NCBI RefSeq assembly: GCF_005233515.1 | Contig: NZ_QFZZ01000003.1 | Location: 525,259 to 589,258, forward strand | Length of the DNA: 64,000 nt | Source of the DNA: Pseudomonas sp. CFBP13508 | GTDB taxonomy: Bacteria > Pseudomonadota > Gammaproteobacteria > Pseudomonadales > Pseudomonadaceae | Direction: 5' to 3' | In this document: piece after piece, positions 9,601-16,130 of the stretch | Layout: each line of letters starts with the position of its first letter | Numbering within the stretch: position 1 is the stretch's first letter | Notes under the pieces: generated by a model | Databases searched by the model: none | What the model saw: only the letters and a program-made list of their open reading frames with translations | Told to the model about the DNA's origin: nothing | Position numbers and translations under genes: made by a program

Positions 9601-10211
9601 CAGGCGTTGCCGTCGACTTCGGCGTCCGGTTGAGTGGTGTAGCGCCCGGCGGTGTCGATCAGGACACCGTGATCGGCGAAATACCAGTCGCAATGACGGG
9701 TGCCGAGGGTGTCGCGGGTCAGCTTGCGGTCGATCTTGTTGATCGGAAATTCCAGACCGGAAAAATCCAGCAGGCTGGTTTTGCCCGAGGCCTGCGGACC
9801 GATCAGCAGGTACCACGGCAAGTCACTGCGCCAGCGCTCGCTGCGACCGCGATACAGGCTCGAGGTCTTCAGGGTTTTCAGCGCGTCCTTGAAACGCGCC
9901 TTCAACTCTTTCTGTTCTTCGTCGATCAGCTCTTCGCGGCGAATGCGGTCCTGACCGTCCTCGCTTTCCTCCTCGGCTTTCTTGCGGATACCCGCGCGCC
10001 AGCTGACGAAGACCATGGTCAGGCCCCAGATCAGGAACAGCACGCTGATGGTCAGCAGGCGCGAGGTCGCGCTTTCCCAGAACTTGTAATCATCGACCGC
10101 CAACAACGGGCCGACGAACCACACCAGCAGCGCCACGAACAGCACCAGCAGCAGAGTCCAGACCCAGGTCTGGCGCAAGAAGGCGCCGACTTTCTTGAAA
10201 AACTTTTTCAT
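6672..10211 (-). CDS. tssM: Type VI secretion inner-membrane protein TssM (IcmF)
   Basis: This is the large IcmF-family subunit (about 1179 residues) of the TssJLM envelope complex, spanning the inner membrane and reaching TssJ through its periplasmic domain. Membrane segments are at about 17-38 and 52-71, with a third near 445-465. A cytoplasmic NTPase-like domain between them has a Walker A GPQASGKT near 138-145. The long C-terminal half is periplasmic. I use the ATG at 10211; a GTG one codon earlier is possible. It follows tssL by 14 bases and its stop overlaps the phosphatase start. Confidence 0.95.
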   Translation of the reverse strand: MKKFFKKVGAFLRQTWVWTLLLVLFVALLVWFVGPLLAVDDYKFWESATSRLLTISVLFLIWGLTMVFVSWRAGIRKKAEEESEDGQDRIRREELIDEEQKELKARFKDALKTLKTSSLYRGRSERWRSDLPWYLLIGPQASGKTSLLDFSGLEFPINKIDRKLTRDTLGTRHCDWYFADHGVLIDTAGRYTTQPDAEVDGNAWTTLLELLRKRRRGRPLNGVLVTIPVETLTGGNEQDIETLARQVRSRLQDVHQKLHVDVPVYLVLSKADKLLGFDEFFDQLTREESDQVLGTSFRKDQVGTDVTVLRNEFEELLRRLNSQVIMRMHSERDTQRRGRILDFPHQLGQIGERLCLFVDMAFTGNRYQRATQLRGFYLTSAPHLTQEMDSTTAGIGASLGMNAGVLPTLRSGRSRFIHHLLSQVIFPEADLAGLDKRERSRIHWGQRALYVGALAALALFGMLWAGGFSANYERLENLRTLAQNWTQQRSAVTPRDDAMGVLKVLDTSYAATQVFPSKGDVSYHERGGLYQGEEINPVVKTAYERELEAQLLPRVATMLEGQIRANMKDRDRLLNSLRAYLMLNMKDRRDAAWLKDWVATDWSQRYTGNTAVQNGLNTHLERLLKQPFIYPLNDQLVTQARQVLRSESLANVVYRMLREQARNLPDYRFSQHLGPQGSLFIGTEYVIPGFYTQQGYQQYFSVQGAALVTDILRDNWVLGEGAGISDMDLRRLMVELEQLYFRDYANYWSEAVGQVALPPISDAGEGAEQLAGLTSANSPVLALLTEVRENTRFEAAADPVDEAGEAADALAGQKGKLGKVGKLAAAAADKASALNVAKNLPDTAKKSLQRRFEPLHRLLDDNNGPGADLTPAFSALNDLQLQLAGLARSSTPEQAAFEMAKTRMSGQRDALTNLRNASGRLPRPLSVWFNVLAEDSWRLVLNDAYQYLNGRYQNELYSVYGKTISKRYPFSASSTSDVAISDFREFFRAQGTVDRFFDSYMRPFVSGDPGNYRMRSVDGHSLPVSKVYLDQMAAAQTIRQSFFSINPAEPTVQFKLEPYTLDPAVSRSEFKFGDKTMEYRHGPILPMTFKWPTDAEDGRTSLVMDKMAGRPIGIEKNSGPWSLFRLFDLMQTEYLNGRDVLVLKADVGGLRANYLLTSQRTPNPFDMGVLRTFRMPVQL

Positions 10212-10225
10212 CACACGTCCCTGTT

Positions 10226-11101
10226 TTACGGCTGCGCCTGCGGTTGCACCGCGGCTGGATCAAGCGGCTGATAAGGATGCAGAACGGTGTCGCGTTGTTC
10301 GCTCAGGACCCAGGCGAAGCCCGAATACATCACCACCAGGCAGACCAGAGTAAAGAGCACCACCATCCACGCCGGCACGATGCGCACCAGGTTGCGGCGC
10401 TGATCGTTGAGACCTTCCCAGTGCGGCGACAACTCGCGCGGCACGTCGCCACGCAACTGACGGATCTGCCGGTACAAGGCGTCGCGGATGCCTTCAAGCT
10501 CAAGCATGCCGCGTGCCTGTACGCGGTACTTGCCCTCGAAACCAAGGGACAGGCACAGGTACATCAGTTCGAGCATCGGCAGGTGCTTGACCGGGTTTTT
10601 CGACAGCCGATCGAGCAGCTGGAAAAACTTCTCGCCGCCGAAGGTTTCGTTGTGGAAGCTGCTCAGCAGGCTCATCTGCGACCACTCGCTTTCGTTGCCC
10701 CACGGCGTGGTCACGACGGCTTCGTCGACCACGGTGCAGAGCACGTAACGCGCGGCCATCACCTGGCTGCTTTCGGCGCCGTTGTGCAGGGCGCGCACTT
10801 CAAACAATTTCAGCCCGGCGGTCAGCCGCTCATTTAGCGCGTACAGGTCTTCGCGGGTCTCGCTGTGCTTGAGACGCACCACTTCCGAGAGCAGGTCGGA
10901 CGAGGCCGCGACCAACGAATTGAGGCTGATGTTGAAGGCCTCTGCCGGACGCAGGCGCGCGGCGTAGATCATGCGTTCTTCCAGTTGCTCGAAACGCGGC
11001 GGCGCGGCGAAGTCGGTCAGCGGACTCGATGCCGGTCCGTGGCCCTGACGGTCGAGCAGGACGGTTTTGTCGTCCTGGTTGTAATCCGTTTCCTTGATCA
11101 T
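10226..11101 (-). CDS. tssL: Type VI secretion protein TssL (DotU family)
   Basis: The 291-residue product is a cytoplasmic DotU/TssL domain with one C-terminal membrane anchor (about 242-265), followed by a short periplasmic tail rich in Pro and Gln. The conserved stretch around MLELMYLCLSLGFEGKYR is clear. There is no OmpA-like peptidoglycan-binding extension, so peptidoglycan anchoring must come from elsewhere. It links TssM to the baseplate through TssK. It sits 5 bases after tssK and 14 before tssM. Confidence 0.95.
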   Translation of the reverse strand: MIKETDYNQDDKTVLLDRQGHGPASSPLTDFAAPPRFEQLEERMIYAARLRPAEAFNISLNSLVAASSDLLSEVVRLKHSETREDLYALNERLTAGLKLFEVRALHNGAESSQVMAARYVLCTVVDEAVVTTPWGNESEWSQMSLLSSFHNETFGGEKFFQLLDRLSKNPVKHLPMLELMYLCLSLGFEGKYRVQARGMLELEGIRDALYRQIRQLRGDVPRELSPHWEGLNDQRRNLVRIVPAWMVVLFTLVCLVVMYSGFAWVLSEQRDTVLHPYQPLDPAAVQPQAQP

Positions 11102-11106
11102 GTCGG

Positions 11107-12438
11107 TCAGTTCCTGATGGCCCAGAATTTCAGTTCAAGCTCGGCGAATTCGCCGGACACGTGGAACGCGAAACCGCCGGAGCGCTCGAGTTGTGCCAGG
11201 TCTTCGGAACTGAGTTCGAGGATGAAATAGGTTTTGTTCGAGTGGAACGCGATTTGCCGTGGGGCCACCGGCAACGGTTTGACCTTGATCCCCGGCAAGT
11301 GCAGGTTGACCAGTTGGCGGATGCGCTCCACCGGGCCGACCTTGAGGTGCTGCGGCAAACGCTGACGCAGTTCTTCGGAGTCGCAGTTGGCACTGGCTGC
11401 CAGCACGAACGAGGCCGAGCCGAGCAGTTTGTGATCGTGCAACGGCGAGACGATGATGCCGTACTGACGCGCCTGCAGGATCAGTTCGATGGCGTGCTGT
11501 TCGAGCACCATCGACAGCACCTGACGGATCGCTTCCATCAGTTTGCGGAAGCTTGCGCCCTGATCGGCGTGGGAATAGCGGCTGTCCAGACGCGGGCGTT
11601 TGCTCTCGCCGGAGAAGGTCGCCAGATCGCCGAGCATGGTCAGCAGCGTGCGGTACAACTCTTCCGGGTGCACTTGTTCCAGACCGAGGTAATGGCGCAG
11701 CAGCAGTTCGGTACGGTTGATCAGTTGCAGCATCATGAAGTCGCCGACTTCAGCGCCGCCGACCTTGCCGTTGGAGCGAATCCGCTCGGCGATGGTGTCG
11801 CCACGGTGGCTGAGCATGCTGATGACTTCTTTCAGGCACGACAGCAGGTAGCTGGAGGCGTGGGCCTGAATGTAGGTCGGGACGAAATCCGGGTCGAGGC
11901 TGATCACGCCGTCGGGCGTGGTGTCGAGCACGTCGCAGATTTTCAGCTTCACGTAGGCCTGATCGCTCTGCTGCTCGCCGAGCAACAGTTTGAAGTCCGG
12001 GCGACCGCAGCTGACCTGACTGGCGGAATCATCGCCGGCGTTGGAGTCGGCAACTTCCGCGTCATACGCGGTGTAGCGTGCGAGCACGTCGGATTGCTCC
12101 GGGCGCCGGGCCTCGATGTGGTTGCCGGTGACCAGCGGCAGCGCCAGATAGATCGGCGTGTTGCCGGTGTTCGGCGGCACGTCCAGCGCCAGCGGCTCGG
12201 TGTTGCCACCGAGCTCGAACAGGCTGCCGTCCGGCAGAATCCCCGAGGCTTCACTGATCACCAGTTTGCCCATGTTGAGGAACTGCAAGTCGATTTCCAG
12301 ATTGAGAAAACCCCAGGTGTAGCCACCGAGCAATTGCGTGCGGGTTTTCATCTGGTGATCGTAGTAACGATCGTTGTGCTGGAAGTGCTGCGGCCGCAGC
12401 AACATGCCTTCCTGCCAAATGACTTTATGGGTGTTCAT
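11107..12438 (-). CDS. tssK: Type VI secretion baseplate protein TssK
   Basis: The 443-residue product matches TssK throughout, beginning with the family's WQEGMLLRPQHFQ stretch near residue 9. TssK trimers connect the TssEFG baseplate wedges to the cytoplasmic parts of TssL and TssM. The length is normal for the family and no damage is seen. It lies in the order tssJ-tssK-tssL-tssM with only 2 and 5 bases to its neighbours, so it is surely cotranscribed. Confidence 0.95.
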   Translation of the reverse strand: MNTHKVIWQEGMLLRPQHFQHNDRYYDHQMKTRTQLLGGYTWGFLNLEIDLQFLNMGKLVISEASGILPDGSLFELGGNTEPLALDVPPNTGNTPIYLALPLVTGNHIEARRPEQSDVLARYTAYDAEVADSNAGDDSASQVSCGRPDFKLLLGEQQSDQAYVKLKICDVLDTTPDGVISLDPDFVPTYIQAHASSYLLSCLKEVISMLSHRGDTIAERIRSNGKVGGAEVGDFMMLQLINRTELLLRHYLGLEQVHPEELYRTLLTMLGDLATFSGESKRPRLDSRYSHADQGASFRKLMEAIRQVLSMVLEQHAIELILQARQYGIIVSPLHDHKLLGSASFVLAASANCDSEELRQRLPQHLKVGPVERIRQLVNLHLPGIKVKPLPVAPRQIAFHSNKTYFILELSSEDLAQLERSGGFAFHVSGEFAELELKFWAIRN

Positions 12439-12440
12439 GA

Positions 12441-12941
12441 TCAGTCATCCGCCTTGGCGAGCACTTGTTGGGTATTGCGGATACCGGCCTGATCGAGTGT
12501 CAGATCAGCCTCGGTGAGTTCCAGCGGAGTGATCTGCACGGTGTGCCGCCACTGCGTATCCGGCAGGTCGCGATAGGCAGCAAGGATGCCCACGTAACGG
12601 CTGCCCTCCTCCACGCTGAGTTTCAGTTCCACGGTTTCACCCGGGCGCAGTTCGAGTTCTTCGCTGGCCACCAGATCCGGGTTGAGGGATTCCTTGGCGC
12701 GTTCGTAGAGGCTGAAGAAATCAGCGTTCTCGAAGGTCACCGGGTGCTTGAGTTCGAACAGACGCACGACGATCGGCGACGGCCGACCATTGAGGTCCGG
12801 GTTGAGCTGATCGCTGCCGGTCAGCTTGAGGTTGATCTTGGTCACTTTCGAGTATGGCGACAGCGACGAGCAACCGGCGAGCAGCACCAGCACGGTGAGC
12901 GCAGTCAGCGTCTTGAAAAAAGCGGTCGAGCGGCGAGACAT
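12441..12941 (-). CDS. tssJ: Type VI secretion outer-membrane lipoprotein TssJ
   Basis: This small lipoprotein has a signal peptide ending in the lipobox LLAGC, then a transthyretin-like beta-sandwich typical of TssJ/SciN. It anchors TssM to the outer membrane. I chose the ATG at 12941 because AAGG lies 9 bases before it. An upstream ATG at 12950 overlaps the fha stop (ATGA) and is a possible alternative adding three residues, but it has no spacing to the AAGG. It is followed 2 bases later by tssK. Confidence 0.92.
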   Translation of the reverse strand: MSRRSTAFFKTLTALTVLVLLAGCSSLSPYSKVTKINLKLTGSDQLNPDLNGRPSPIVVRLFELKHPVTFENADFFSLYERAKESLNPDLVASEELELRPGETVELKLSVEEGSRYVGILAAYRDLPDTQWRHTVQITPLELTEADLTLDQAGIRNTQQVLAKADD

Positions 12942-12946
12942 GCGCA

Positions 12947-14143
12947 TCATCCTTGGTGGTCGGTGTGGAGGGTGGAGATCAGACGAATCTGTTCTTCGTA
13001 AGCCTGAGCAAAGTCGCGGGCCAGCAGACGCTCGCTCCAGTCATCGTCCTGACGCAGTGCCTGGTGGTAGCGGCCGAATGCTCTCCAGCGCCCGCCCGAC
13101 GTGGCGATCAATGGCTTGCTGTCACGCTCGAAACGCAGGGTCAGCTGCTCCGGCGAGAAGTGCTCCAGCGTGCCACGCACAGCAGCGCGACTGGCGGTCA
13201 GCAGTGCCACTTGATGCGCCTGCAGGTCGCGGAATGCGCGGGAGATCGCTTGCTCGGCGGGCAGATGGCCAGGCTTGCTTGGCTGCAACAGAATCTGCAG
13301 TGCTTCGCTCGGATCGACGGCGAATTTCAGCGGGTTCTTGTTGGTGCCTTGCACGGTGGTCTGGGCCAGACGCAATTCGTTTTTCAGCTCGGAGCGGGTA
13401 CGCAGGCTTTGCTGCAAACCGCCGATGCTCTGGCGCAGCAGGCGCGCAGTGTTGAGCGCCAACGCTTCGCGTTCGTCGTGGCTGAGGCCTTTGACGTCGA
13501 CGCCGAGCGCCGCGCCGAAGTGCTCCCAGAAACCTTCGCTCTGACGCTCGACGGCTTTCGGTGCAGGCGCCGGCTCAGGTTCGACCGGGGCGGCAATCAG
13601 CTCCGGGACCATCAGGCTTTCCATGTCGATGCGCGCGTAGTCGGCACGCTGACGAGAATCTTCCGGCTTGGCGGTGGGCGACAGCAGTTCGTCGATTTCC
13701 GAGTACACGCGCTCTTGCTGTTCGAGGGCGTTGAGCGGGTCGAGGTCAAGAAACGCGTCGTCCGGAATGATGCTGCCAGCGGCGCGCGGACGGCCGACTT
13801 CGCCGTCGAAGGTCGCCGGGTCACGGACCAGCCGCGCACGGATCTCGAAGTCGCCGAGAATGTAGGTGCTGCCGTGCTCGATGCGCACCGGCTCGCCCTT
13901 GTGCAGGCGTGCGCCACTGCTGCCGTCCTGGACACCGTTGCTGCTGGTGTCGGTAAGGAAGAACGAGCCCTCGCGGTAGCTGACAATCGCGTGATGATTG
14001 GACAGGTGCCGCTTGCGGTCAGGGATGATCCAGTCGCAGTCCTCGCCGCGCCCGATCACGCCGCCGGCCTGTTTGAAGGTCCGCTGGCACAGCTCGGTGG
14101 GCACGAACTGCTTGGTGTTCAGCATTTCGAAAACCAATTCCAT
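12947..14143 (-). CDS. fha: T6SS FHA-domain protein (TagH/Fha)
   Basis: The 398-residue product has an N-terminal forkhead-associated domain (about residues 25-95) with GRGEDCDW, the RxxSNxHA phosphopeptide-binding loop and SSNGV. The C-terminal part matches the TagH family (FWEHFGAALGVD onward). FHA proteins bind phosphothreonine and transmit the kinase/phosphatase signal to the T6SS. Genes stk1 and stp1 downstream in the same operon support this. AAGGAG precedes the ATG by 9 bases. Confidence 0.93.
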   Translation of the reverse strand: MELVFEMLNTKQFVPTELCQRTFKQAGGVIGRGEDCDWIIPDRKRHLSNHHAIVSYREGSFFLTDTSSNGVQDGSSGARLHKGEPVRIEHGSTYILGDFEIRARLVRDPATFDGEVGRPRAAGSIIPDDAFLDLDPLNALEQQERVYSEIDELLSPTAKPEDSRQRADYARIDMESLMVPELIAAPVEPEPAPAPKAVERQSEGFWEHFGAALGVDVKGLSHDEREALALNTARLLRQSIGGLQQSLRTRSELKNELRLAQTTVQGTNKNPLKFAVDPSEALQILLQPSKPGHLPAEQAISRAFRDLQAHQVALLTASRAAVRGTLEHFSPEQLTLRFERDSKPLIATSGGRWRAFGRYHQALRQDDDWSERLLARDFAQAYEEQIRLISTLHTDHQG

Positions 14144-14161
14144 GTTTGATGCTCCTTGCGG

Positions 14162-14302
14162 TCACTTGCCGCGATTGACCGCTTGCGGATCACCCAACGG
14201 GCGATAGTCGTTGTCGTTGAATTTGTAATTGCCGCTACAGCCGCCAAGGCCGCATAGAACGACGAGGGTCAGCAGGACAGCGTGCCAGTGACGAACAGAC
14301 AT
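14162..14302 (-). CDS. Small T6SS-associated lipoprotein (OrfX-like position)
   Basis: The 46-residue product has a Sec signal with lipobox LGGC around residues 19-22, followed by only about 24 mature residues rich in Asn, Asp and Pro. It lies between the sigma-54 activator gene and fha, 18 bases before fha, the position of the short orfX in the P. aeruginosa H2-T6SS cluster as I remember it. No function is known to me. It may be a minor envelope component. The clean signal peptide, lipobox and operon position argue that it is real despite its size. Confidence 0.72.
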   Translation of the reverse strand: MSVRHWHAVLLTLVVLCGLGGCSGNYKFNDNDYRPLGDPQAVNRGK

Positions 14303-14333
14303 CAGAGGGTCTCCAGGTGTAGACAAAGCACAA

Positions 14334-14358
14334 AGCGCCGACCCTTGCGGGCGGCGCT
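14334..14358 (-). terminator. Hairpin between sfa and the small lipoprotein gene
   Basis: The arms AGCGCCG and CGGCGCT pair, and on the minus strand are followed by a T-rich stretch (TTTGTGCTTTG). This could end or attenuate the transcript coming from sfa. The T tract is interrupted, so efficiency is uncertain. Confidence 0.45.
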
Positions 14359-14434
14359 GAAATAAGTTTTTGAGGTGGGCTCGAAGGCTCTAGATCGGCG
14401 CCTTGAGCCATAGCCTGGAGGTACGGCGACCTCC

Positions 14435-14566
14435 TGTGGCGAGGGGACTTGTCCCCGTTGGAGTGCGCAGCGCCCCCAACACCTGCCAGCGCGGTCTCTC
14501 AGTGAAACCGTATGGACCGGACTGCGACTGCTGTGCAGCCGGACGGGGATAAATCCCCTCGCCACA
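14435..14566. repeat. REP pair, type B (inverted)
   Basis: Two inverted copies of a palindromic unit related to GGCGAGGGGATTTATCCCC lie at 14435-14461 and 14543-14566 with a 81-base spacer. The same pair occurs at 42569-42697. This is the REP/REPIN arrangement common in the P. fluorescens group. Confidence 0.8.
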
Positions 14567-14599
14567 GGGTATGTGTTGGGTTCGAAGAAGTGCTGTAGC

Positions 14600-16120
14600 T
14601 CAACCATCAAAGTCACCCAAATTGATATTCAGGCGCCCGAGGCGGTACAGCAGCGTGCGCCGTGGCAGGCCCAGTTCGCGGGCGGCGAGGGTCTGGTTGC
14701 CGTCGTTCTTGCGCAGGCAATCGAGGAGCAAAGTGCGCTCGACCTGTTCCAGCCGTTCGCGCAGATTCAGGCCGCTGTTGTCTTCCGGCATCGCTTCCAG
14801 GCGCAGGGAAAAATGCTCGGCGAGCAACTCGCCGCCCTCGCAGAGCAACACCGCGCGCTCGACCAGTGCCTTGAGTTCGCGAACGTTGCCGGGGAAGTTG
14901 TAGCCGCACAGATGCTCCAGCGCCGAATCCGACCAGCGCACCGGATCACGCTGCAAAAACGTGCAGGTCTTCTCGGCGAAATGCCGGGCCAGATCGAGGA
15001 TGTCGCCTTCGCGCTGACGCAGGGCCGGCAGCTCGATCGGGAACTGCGCGAGGCGGTAGTACAAGTCCTCGCGGAACTTGCCTTCGCTGACCAACGCCGC
15101 CAGATCACGGTGCGTCGCGGCGATGATGCGCACGTCGATCTTGTGCGTGTCGTTGGAACCCAGCGGACGGATCTCGCCTTCCTGCAACACGCGCAGAATC
15201 TTCGCTTGCAGCGACAACGGCATGTCGCCGATTTCATCGAGCAGCAGCGTGCCGCCATTGGCCGCGTCGAACAGCCCTGCGCGATCTCGATCGGCGCCGG
15301 TGAAGGCGCCCTTGCGATAGCCGAACAGTTCGCTTTCCAGCAGGTTTTCCGGGAACGCCGCGCAGTTCTGCACGATGAAGGCCTGGGAACGACGCGGGCC
15401 GCAATCGTGAATCGCCCGCGCCACTACTTCCTTGCCGGTGCCGGTCTCGCCACGCAACAGCACGGTGTACGGGCTGTGGAGGATCTTGCTGATCAGCGAG
15501 TAGGTCTGGCGCATCGCCGCGCTTTTGCCGATCAGGCCGTAGCCGCTGATGCTCGGCACGCTGCGAGTGGCGGTGGCCGATTCGGCGGCTGGCTGACGCA
15601 GGCGTTGCAGCAGATGCAGTTGGCCGAGCACGAACGAGCCGAGCTGGCCGAGGGAGTCGGCGAAACCTTGCAAGTCGGTGCGACGACGACTGGCACACAG
15701 CAGCAAGCCCTCAACCGACTTGTGCTGATTGACCAGCGGCACGCACAACAGCGACTGCCACGGCGTGCTCGCCGCTGGCAGAAAACTGGTTTCGTGCAGG
15801 CTGCCGGTCAGGTCGTCGAGACACACCACGCGGTTCTGGCACAGGGCGAATTGCAGCAGTTGTTCACCGTTGTAATCCGCCGGCAGGCTCGCCGCCTGAC
15901 GCGGTTGCAGCGCGCCGTCGAGGCACTCGGCATTCATCCCCAGGCAGGTGTGGGTGGCGTCGAGCAGGTACAGCTGCGTCAGTTCGCAGCCGCTCAGCTC
16001 GGCCAGACCACGGACGAATTCACCCAGCAGCGCAGCACTGTCCGCCGCCCGCGACAGACTGGCGAACTGCGCCAGCAACGCTTCGGCATAGACCAGTGGC
16101 TGCGGCACTTGAGTGAACAT
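14600..16120 (-). CDS. sfa: Sigma-54-dependent activator of the T6SS cluster (Sfa)
   Basis: The 506-residue product has an N-terminal GAF-like sensor (about 20-170), an AAA+ domain and a C-terminal Fis-type helix-turn-helix near 475-498. Walker A GETGTGKE is at 224-231 and the sigma-54 contact loop GAFTGA at 271-276 is intact, so it should remodel RpoN polymerase. The ATG at 16120 has GAGGTG 6 bases upstream; a GTG three codons earlier is less likely. It follows clpV directly. Its targets are unknown here; in related pseudomonads Sfa proteins control T6SS or hcp genes. Confidence 0.93.
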   Translation of the reverse strand: MFTQVPQPLVYAEALLAQFASLSRAADSAALLGEFVRGLAELSGCELTQLYLLDATHTCLGMNAECLDGALQPRQAASLPADYNGEQLLQFALCQNRVVCLDDLTGSLHETSFLPAASTPWQSLLCVPLVNQHKSVEGLLLCASRRRTDLQGFADSLGQLGSFVLGQLHLLQRLRQPAAESATATRSVPSISGYGLIGKSAAMRQTYSLISKILHSPYTVLLRGETGTGKEVVARAIHDCGPRRSQAFIVQNCAAFPENLLESELFGYRKGAFTGADRDRAGLFDAANGGTLLLDEIGDMPLSLQAKILRVLQEGEIRPLGSNDTHKIDVRIIAATHRDLAALVSEGKFREDLYYRLAQFPIELPALRQREGDILDLARHFAEKTCTFLQRDPVRWSDSALEHLCGYNFPGNVRELKALVERAVLLCEGGELLAEHFSLRLEAMPEDNSGLNLRERLEQVERTLLLDCLRKNDGNQTLAARELGLPRRTLLYRLGRLNINLGDFDG

Positions 16121-16130
16121 CACGCCCACC

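Larger units (their letters stand above)
14303..14599. other. Intergenic gap inside the T6SS cluster
   Basis: The 297 bases between the small lipoprotein gene and sfa contain no gene I can support. They hold a GC-rich hairpin next to the lipoprotein gene and a type B REP pair. The gap divides the T6SS locus into two possible transcription units. Confidence 0.7.
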
